Both the position numbers and the translations under genes were made by a program. The notes under the pieces were generated by a model. It saw nothing but the letters and a program-made list of their open reading frames with translations. It ran no database searches and was not told the origin of the DNA. Shown here piece by piece: positions 57,502 through 64,000 of a stretch of DNA of 64,000 nt. This DNA is from Branchiostoma belcheri (lineage: Eukaryota; Chordata; Leptocardii; Amphioxiformes; Branchiostomatidae), in contig NW_017804265.1 of NCBI RefSeq assembly GCF_001625305.1, positions 689,826 through 753,825 on the forward strand, in the 5' to 3' direction. How positions within the stretch are numbered: the stretch's first letter is position 1; every line of letters starts with the position of its first letter.

Positions 57502-60500
57502 ATGATTCCACCGAACGCCTCGCTCGTGAAGTACGACAACCCCGTGCTGGTGAGCCGCAACACGGAGAAGAAAACCCCGCGGGTAAGTTTTGGTTGCTAC
57601 GGGAAAATCTTTTTCGAACGCCCGTCCATATTTACGACTTGCCCCCCTCCCACAGTTGCACTACTTAATTCTGTCTCTCAAAAAGATTACACCAAATTTA
57701 CACGTATTAGAAGATTCTGTACATTAATTTGTTAACAGGTGGTTGAATTGTGGTCAGTACTTTGCTCTGAGACGTAATCTTTTACATGTATATCTTGATA
57801 ATTTGTTTGCAAAAAAATAAACTTCAACAGAACAAAACAGATCTTGAGACAACTCTAAGTTAACTCACTGGTTCATAATTTCCCATACTCCGTAATTTTT
57901 CTAGCTTCTTTGAAGTTTGAAGTTAGATGATCCCGAAAAATGAGTTTTAAGTACTTAGAATTCACACAATTACCTTAAAAATATGCCCTGCATTGTGTAT
58001 ATTTCTAAGATGTTGTATATACATTCATAAAATCAATATATATATATCTTCTCATCCTCTATTTTTTCTCCACCCCACAGGCAAGGAACCTGAAGGCCAG
58101 CCCCACCCCTCCCGCCAACACAGGCCCCGTCCCCAACCCCCCCGCCAAGGGCAAGTCCCCCTCCTCCGTGGCAGACGCCAAGACACAGCAGACTGAGGAG
58201 ATCCTTAACTCCATCCTGCCACCAAGGTCTGAACTCTTCTTAAGCTGTCTTAAGATAATTGTTAGATGTTGTGTACTTTCCTGGATACACTTAGCAACTG
58301 TACGAAAAATCACAAGGAGGTTTGATATATTATCCTTGCTTTGTCAATCATAAGTCCCCATTTCGTGTTGGTTATAACACTAATGGTGTTTAAATGTCAT
58401 AATGTTTGGGGTCGCGTGGCATAGCAGCAGAGTGCTGGACTGGGAACCAAGAGGTCCCAGGTTCAAGTCCTGACATGTCACCGATCTTGTGCCCTTGGGA
58501 TGGCACTTACTAGTAACACGACTTTCCTCACTTTGCTCAGGTGAAAATGAGTACTGTATTGTCCCCTGTGTTGGTGGCGGCATTAATATAAGTTGAAAAA
58601 TCTTGACTGTGTCCCCACCATGTCTTGTGATTATATGTTGGAATATAAAAAAAATATCTATATCTCAAACACCGAACCAATAGGGTTGCCCGATTCACTG
58701 CACTTAATGCTCACATTTCTGTATGTATCTGTATAACCACCCTTTGGCATAACACACCAGTTTCACTCTCATTTGACAATAAAAATGACAGTTTTTTGTT
58801 TTCTCTTGACCCCAAGGGAATGGCAGGAGGGCGGTCAGCTGTGGGTGCAGCAGGTGTCCAGTACTCCGGCCACGCGGCTGGACGTGGTCAACCTGCAGGA
58901 GCAGCTGGACCTGCGGCTGCAGCAGCGCCAGGCGCGCGAGACCGGCATCTGTCCCGTACGCAGGGAGCTCTACTCACAGTGCTTCGGTAAGGTTAACTAT
59001 TGTCCTTATTCTACTACTAACCATTGTACCACTACCAGTGCTTTGGGAAGGTTAACCATTGTGCAACTGAGTTTTAGTAAGGTTAACCATTGTCCTACCA
59101 ATAAAAAAGTACCATTATCGCGTTTGTCGTAAGTAGTTGTGCTTCAAGAAGGTTAACTCTTGTCCTACTCACAGTGATTTTGTTTAAGGTTAACCATTTT
59201 ATTACTACCAGTGCTTTTTTAAAGTTTCATACTACCAGTGTTTGGTAAGGTTAACCATTGCCATACCATGCTTTGGTAAGGTTAACTATTGTCCTACTCA
59301 CAGTCACAGTGCTTCAGTAAGGTTAACCATTGTACTACTACCAGTGCTTCGGTAAGGTTAACCATTTTCCAATCGTGTCTTACATGTAGGAAGGTTAACC
59401 ATAGCCCTACCATGCTTCAGTAAGGTCAATCATTGCCCTACCATGCTTTAGGAACCTGTCCCTGTCCTATTGGCAGTTCTTAGGGAGATCTAATATAAAT
59501 TGTTATCTCCCCACAGATGAGCTGATTCGTCAGGTGACGATCAACTGTGCTGAGCGCGGCCTGTTGCTGCTGCGTGTGCGGGATGAGATCCGTATGACCA
59601 TCGCGGCGTACCAGACCCTGTACGAGAGCAGCGTGGCGTTCGGCATGAGGAAGGCTCTCCAGGCCGAACAGGGGAAGGCCGACATGGAGAAGAGAGTGAG
59701 TCTGATTTGTAAAGTCTCAGCAGGCTCAAAATTCAATTCCAGTGCACCTATTCCCAAAAATGCACTGCTACTGGTGGACCCAACCTAAAAGTTAGGTGCA
59801 CAAAAAAATTTTTGGGTGCACCATATAAAACAAAACCTAATTATAGATCTTACCGCTCCTCTCCTCTTGAATCTGAAATGTGAGCTAACTTCAAAATCTT
59901 ACAAGTACTGCAACAAAGATTTTATTATTTTTCTGACCCTTTGATGCCAAGTATATCCTGTATACTATTACAAAAATACCTACACTAAGGTGCACATGCA
60001 CCCAGTATTTCGAGCCCTGCTAAGACTGTCACACATTCAGAACCTTCCCACAAACACCAGCCGACCAAATTTGGCTGAACTTTGGTAAAAGTCTGATGAG
60101 GTATTGGTGCCGTAGGTGTCCAGTCAAGGCCATGTCTACCTTTCTGGATGAATCAAGTCATATTTGAGTTAAATTTGAGTCAAGTGTCACTGACAACCAT
60201 GCCCCAACATACTTCTAAACACAAGCCAGCTCTGGCAGAATCTCCAGTCCATATACCGAAAATCCTAAACTTCCAGATATTTTGATTGACATCCATCACT
60301 CAATTTTACTAAACTAGACTGAGAGAACTACATGTAGTCAATACTAATCACATGACTGAAAGAACTGGAAAAAACAGTTGAGCATGACTAAGTGTTGAGG
60401 ACTGTCCCTAAAATCTATACCCGTCTGGTAAGACTTTTTTTAAAAAATTGAATATTGCTGATAATTTTACCCATCAATCTTCTCCAACAGATCTCGGAAC

Positions 60501-61155
60501 TTGAGACCGACAAGCGTGACCTTGAACGCCAGGTCAACGAACTCAAGGCCAAGTGTGAGGCCATAGAGAAGAGAGAGGCGGAGCGTCGGCAGGTGGAGGA
60601 GAAGAAACACTCGGAGGAGATCCAGTTCCTTAAGAGGACAAACCAGCAGCTTAAGGTGAGACGGGATAATCCCCCATCAAGATTAAGTTTGAGATTAAAA
60701 TTTGGATTGGGATTCTGTATCTGTACAGATTAAGATTAGGATACTCTAGTATTAAGATTAGAATATCTAGGTTTAAGATTAAAACACTCAGTAGCTTAAG
60801 GTGAGACTGGATAATCACCCATCAAGATTAAGTTTGAGATTGAATTTAGGATTGGGATTAAGATTAGGTTATTGTATTGATACATGTGGGTTAGAAGGTG
60901 TGCAAAGCTTAATTTTGTTACATGCAATTAGCATTGGATTAAGCAAAAGATTAAGACTAAGAGTAATTAAAGTATGGATTTGGATTAAGATTAGTATTTA
61001 TCTTGAGATACTCCTGTTCTACATATAATTTGGTAGCCTACATGTAGGTGAACGAGGTCTATAATTTCATTATTTCTGTAACATCACATGATGTAACTTG
61101 TTTTTTCTCAATTTTACAGACCCAATTGGAGGGAATCATCGCTCCAAAGAAGTAG
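57502..61155 (+). CDS. DNALI1: Axonemal dynein light intermediate polypeptide 1 (p28)
   Basis: Complete 6-exon gene encoding 258 residues, matching the family length. Exons: 57502-57582, 58081-58226, 58817-58986, 59517-59695, 60491-60655, 61120-61155. DNALI1/p28 is a light chain of single-headed inner-arm dyneins in motile cilia and flagella. Diagnostic stretches are SLVKYDNPVLVS near the N-terminus, a proline-rich linker (about residues 28-55), EEILNSILPPREW, ELYSQCFDELIRQVTINCAE and RGLLLLRVRDEIRMT. A long charged coiled coil follows (MEKRISELETDKRDLERQ onward) to the end. Introns 3 and 5 carry tandem repeats built from the exon-intron junctions. Polyadenylation signal AATAAA at 61732-61737. 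Confidence 0.97.
58395..58625 (+). mobile_element. tRNA-derived SINE
   Basis: A-box-like GTGGCATAGCAGCAGAGTGC and B-box GGTTCAAGTCC, spaced as in a tRNA gene, are followed by a tail with CTTGTGCCCTTGGGATGGCA and CGACTTTCCTCACTTTGCTC. It is not an intact tRNA gene because the acceptor stem and anticodon arm do not fold. DNALI1 intron 2. Confidence 0.8.
58965..59455 (+). repeat. Tandem repeat derived from the DNALI1 exon 3 donor site
   Basis: About eleven units of 30-45 bp carry CAGTGCTTCGGTAAGGTTAA followed by CCATTGTCCTAC. The first unit is the real exon 3 end and donor at 58986/58987. Later units near 59236, 59276, 59317 and 59352 keep a good GTAAGG donor. Confidence 0.85.
59719..60021. mobile_element. 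Inverted-repeat MITE-like element (about 300 bp)
   Basis: AGCAGGCTCAAAATTC and the inner CCAGTGCACC are mirrored by GGTGCACATG and the outer GTATTTCGAGCCCTGCT. A further pair, GGTGCACAAAA and TTTTTGGGTGCACC, sits in the middle. DNALI1 intron 4. Confidence 0.7.
60640..61000 (+). repeat. Duplicated exon 5 donor and GGATTAAGATTAGG-rich tract
   Basis: The DNALI1 exon 5 end and donor (CAGCTTAAG then GTGAGACGGGATAATC) are repeated about 140 bp downstream, near 60793, as TAGCTTAAG then GTGAGACTGGATAATC. The surrounding ATTAAGATTAGG simple repeat is degenerate. It resembles telomeric sequence only superficially. Confidence 0.75.
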
Positions 61156-61737
61156 AAGATTTTCTGACACCTTCAATCAACCTGGGACCAGCAGGAGCAG
61201 AAAACTATAAATTAACAAACTTTCTACTCAAATTAACATCTTTTATTGAAATTGTTACAAAGAAATTAGAAGTGACTTGACAAGGTTTTGGCAACAACTG
61301 TAGGAATTCCTGGGTGTACAGTGTAGACTTCTATTCTAGACATGTGAAAAGTTAAGCCTTCCAAAAAAAATAATAATCAACCATATGTGGCCTTATGAAA
61401 AAAAACAGCCTCTGCAACTTTTGTAAGTATTTTTAATGTAGAATATTAAAACATATTTGTCTATGTCAAATTCGGAGAAAAAACAGTGGAGTTGTATATA
61501 TACTGTCTTAACAATTCACCTTAGTCTTCCTCTTTCTATTTTCTTGGTATGATGCACTCTGTATTAATTTTATAAGAATTCTTCAAAGAAAATACTCTGT
61601 GCCTTACAAAGAATTCTGTATACATGTATCTGGGCTTTACTTTTGATATCTATGTAAAGTTGAAATTAATTGGTGTGAAATATCTCTTGTAGGATGGTTG
61701 GAATGATGCACAAGTTGTTGTGATTGTCTATAATAAA
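61156..61737 (+). other. Probable DNALI1 3' untranslated region
   Basis: AT-rich; ends at AATAAA 61732-61737. The convergent peptide gene has a candidate AATAAA on the minus strand near 61780-61785, so the two transcripts end within about 50 bp of each other. Confidence 0.6.
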
Positions 61738-62208
61738 AGCTTTTCACGTTTTCATAACTTTGTATCTTGTTTATTGTACATCTGGTTATTCAAATATTTT
61801 CTGACATTCAATACATTTGCACCATGAAGAATGACAGCAAGTGAAGGTATGATTCTTTCACTACTTAGTAGTGGATTGTATTTTCAGGAAATTTTCTACG
61901 GTAACATATCACTATACATGCTGTGTATTGACAATAGCCCCAAACCTGCCTGTCCATCACAATTTCAACCAATGATAGCAATTGGTATTTAGCAATAGAA
62001 AAACGTAGGTTCTGGCCCAATTCAACCAATGAAAGCTAGCTTGGCAACTATAGTGATTTAATTAATAAGAGAGCGGTTGGTACAGTTCTTTCTGTATAAT
62101 GCTGAAGTAGTTCCTATGACCTGACTGTAGGTGTCCCAAAGGTTCCTGATGTAGAGTTTGTTGTAGTCGTCGGAATCGTGGCGTCATCAGAATTTGTGCA
62201 CAGGTTCC

Positions 62209-63089
62209 CTACCGTCCGTGAGTTAACAGCAACCTGCAAGGTTTGAACGATTTCCCAGTAAACCTGGGGGAAATTGGAAATTAAAGTTGTCAATACACAA
62301 ATATACAGTAGACACCTTTTTTTGTATGAACGATTTGACAGTGATTTTTTTACCCCTATAACGTTAGGAGAGTCCACACACAGTTAAATTTTGCATGACA
62401 TGGCACGCACAACTTAGGATCGCAAGCATATCAACATCTTGCCATCTTACGAGTATCTTACGACCAATTTTGCCCAACACTTACCGAAGCCCAAATATGC
62501 AAGTTCGGGGTAAATCTGGAACACGCCGGGCCTGTCCCCTCGCCTTCCTACCCGGCCGCTCGTCTGCGAATCTACGGCGGTGGTAAACTGCACCGGTTTC
62601 CAACACTGTCGTAGGCCGACTGTCTACAAAGGTAAAATGATTTTTTAAAAAAATTATAAGGAATATATTCGAATGACAGAAATTTATTATACGTTTATGT
62701 TCAGCACTACAAGCAAAGTACAGGCCATAGTACTGATAAAGCACTTGTTACAATTACAGTGATACAGGCCTTAAAGACATCCAGTGCAGTTTTTAGGCCT
62801 TGGAAACCCGATTTTTCAAAGCCAATATTCTAGTCATTTATCTACATACTGAGTTGAAAGCACACTATCCCAACGTATATTTCCCCCTTAATGGAGCAAA
62901 GATTCCCAAAATTCTGACGGAAAATGGTTACTGGAAGGGCCCTGCGGCCAGAAAAAAGGCTATAGGACTGCCTTTACCTACTATTTCCCCAGTACTAGGG
63001 AGGCTGGTGGAGGCAAAAGTAAGTGACTTACCGGCAAGTACTAACATCACAGCAAGTATCAATGCGAAGATGATGGTTGCCGTCTTCAT
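62209..63089 (-). CDS. Small secreted peptide precursor, neuropeptide-like
   Basis: Three exons in transcript order, 63089-63032, 62623-62485 and 62263-62209, encode 83 residues with strong GT-AG borders. Residues 1-19 (MKTATIIFALILAVMLVLA) form a textbook signal peptide. Basic sites follow: HRRR (34-37), GRKAR (44-48) and ARR (51-53). The last peptide, from V54, contains the only two cysteines, C61 and C75, enclosing IFGLRFTGKSFKP. It ends THGR (80-83), whose Gly-Arg would give a C-terminal histidine amide. This layout is that of a prohormone releasing one disulfide-bridged amidated peptide. GKSFKPC resembles the GRVYRPC end of the melanin-concentrating hormone ring, and CIFGLR faintly recalls natriuretic peptides. 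Neither match is strong enough to name it. A TATA box lies upstream. Confidence 0.68.
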
Positions 63090-63180
63090 TGTCTCTTCTA
63101 TATCTTCTCAAGAATTCACAAATCAAAAGTCTTCCTCTGTATCCAAGTTCCTGTTCTTCCTTCACAGTCCTTGTCATTGA

Positions 63181-63190
63181 CCTTATATAG
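63181..63190 (-). promoter_or_regulatory. TATA box of the peptide gene
   Basis: On the minus strand the sequence reads CTATATAAGG about 92-101 bp before the start codon, which would place the transcript start near 63150-63160 with a 5' UTR of about 65 bases. It is the only clear TATA box found at a gene start in this window, consistent with a cell-type-restricted gene. Confidence 0.65.
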
Positions 63191-64000
63191 CAGTGATGCT
63201 GATTTCCGGTAAAACTAAGTGCATGTACATATAAGGAGTTAATGATAGGTTCCGGAAGGCGGAACTTCGGAACTGGTTATTGTCTGGTGTCGTCACTGTT
63301 TCCCGGCAACGTTCGTTTGAAAAGTGCGGAGTGTTTTCTAACTTTAATTGGACCCTCTTTCCCCTTGTTCCTAGTGTTATTATTATTAAGATAATTTCAT
63401 ACTATTACAAAGTGTACAGTAACGCTTTTGAAATGAAATTAATATTGTTACAGTGCGTATTACAACGTACAAAAGGTACTCTGAATGACTTTGAACCTTA
63501 AGAAACTTCGGCATGTTTAGAGCTTTCCAGCAATAGCAATTTAGTGCAAATAGCAATTTGCACTAAATCTTGCGTTAGCTACATCCTCCCATTTTTGTTA
63601 ATATGTAACATTATTATGTATTTCTTGTGATTACTTCCAGGTACAGAAGTATTGTTTTGAGTGGCTGAGCGGTGTGGTTTACGTATCTATCCACAGTAGG
63701 TTGACTACAGGTGGGTGTGATTTCATTTTACGTTTACCTGCAACTTACTTTTTTCGGTTGCCAACTTTAGCGTTTTATAGTCATTGGACACAGTCCAGTA
63801 CATCAAAATGACAATGTTGCTGAAAAAAGCCATTCCAAATAGCTAATTCTGCCATAAATTCCAGGAAATTCATAATAAATTTTTAATAATTTTCTGAGAA
63901 CTCCATATGTCGTTCCGGCAATTCACCTGAGAACCTTCTGGAATGTAACATAACACCCGACACCAACCACTTCCAGGAATCCATGTTCAGGAAACACTTG
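63191..64000. other. Region without recognisable gene at the window end
   Basis: No exon seen. A dispersed repeat piece at about 63632-63715 (TACAGAAGTATTGTTTTGAG, TGGCTGAGCGGTGTGG, GTAGGTTGAC) matches segments at about 13405-13475 and 13545-13625. A short hairpin made of TTAGTGCAAA and TTTGCACTAAA lies near 63540-63567. Confidence 0.5.

Noticed and set aside
58395..58490. tRNA gene
   Set aside because: A- and B-box-like sequences are present, but acceptor and anticodon stems do not pair and a SINE tail follows.
60700..61000. Interstitial telomere sequence
   Set aside because: The ATTAAGATTAGG-like tract is degenerate and lacks TTAGGG runs; it is a local simple repeat near a duplicated donor.
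62114..62377. 87-codon minus-strand frame reading Thr-rich sequence over the peptide gene's last exon
   Set aside because: It uses a different frame from the one dictated by the exon 2-3 splice phase and runs through the polypyrimidine tract of the acceptor. The spliced frame ends at 62209.

Overview
The window is animal nuclear DNA. Genes are split into many short exons with GT-AG introns, mostly a few hundred bases long. Microsatellites, tRNA-derived SINEs, LINE tails and fold-back (MITE-like) elements are abundant, and no bacterial operon features are present. Compact introns plus an invertebrate-deuterostome gene set suggest a cephalochordate such as Branchiostoma. That assignment is inference from gene content and repeat style, not a database match.

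Layout. (1) 4058-23344, plus strand: 23 exons of a CEMIP/CEMIP2 (KIAA1199/TMEM2) type hyaluronan-degrading or -binding protein; the first exon(s) with a signal peptide or membrane anchor were not found. (2) 24934-28669, minus strand: a complete 7-exon RBR E3 ubiquitin ligase of 465 residues with an extra degenerate RING2-like module. (3) 29429-33372: three NAT8/camello-type GNAT acetyltransferase genes, one minus and two plus, the two plus copies lying in a tandem segmental duplication. (4) 34098-40781, plus strand: complete 13-exon TRMT11, a tRNA guanosine methyltransferase subunit. (5) about 42203-47480, plus strand: exon-like pieces of an unrecognised, possibly decaying gene interrupted by two large fold-back elements. 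(6) 52390-57309, minus strand: complete 11-exon EMC2. It is head-to-head, with 192 bp between start codons, with (7) 57502-61155, plus strand: complete 6-exon DNALI1 (axonemal dynein light intermediate chain p28). The shared promoter holds an NRF1 palindrome and an RFX X-box. (8) 62209-63089, minus strand: a small 3-exon secreted peptide precursor of 83 residues, with a signal peptide, basic cleavage sites, exactly two cysteines and a C-terminal Gly-Arg amidation signal. It resembles a neuropeptide prohormone and is the most interesting unrecognised gene here.

The genes do not form a pathway. They are mostly housekeeping or ciliary genes (TRMT11, EMC2, DNALI1, RBR ligase) beside an extracellular matrix enzyme, a young acetyltransferase cluster and the peptide gene. 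A recurring structural theme is tandem repeats seeded by exon-intron borders, which leave rows of decoy splice sites in introns of the CEMIP-like gene, TRMT11 and DNALI1. All exon models were built by eye from splice sites, phase continuity and family resemblance; no alignment or transcript evidence was available.
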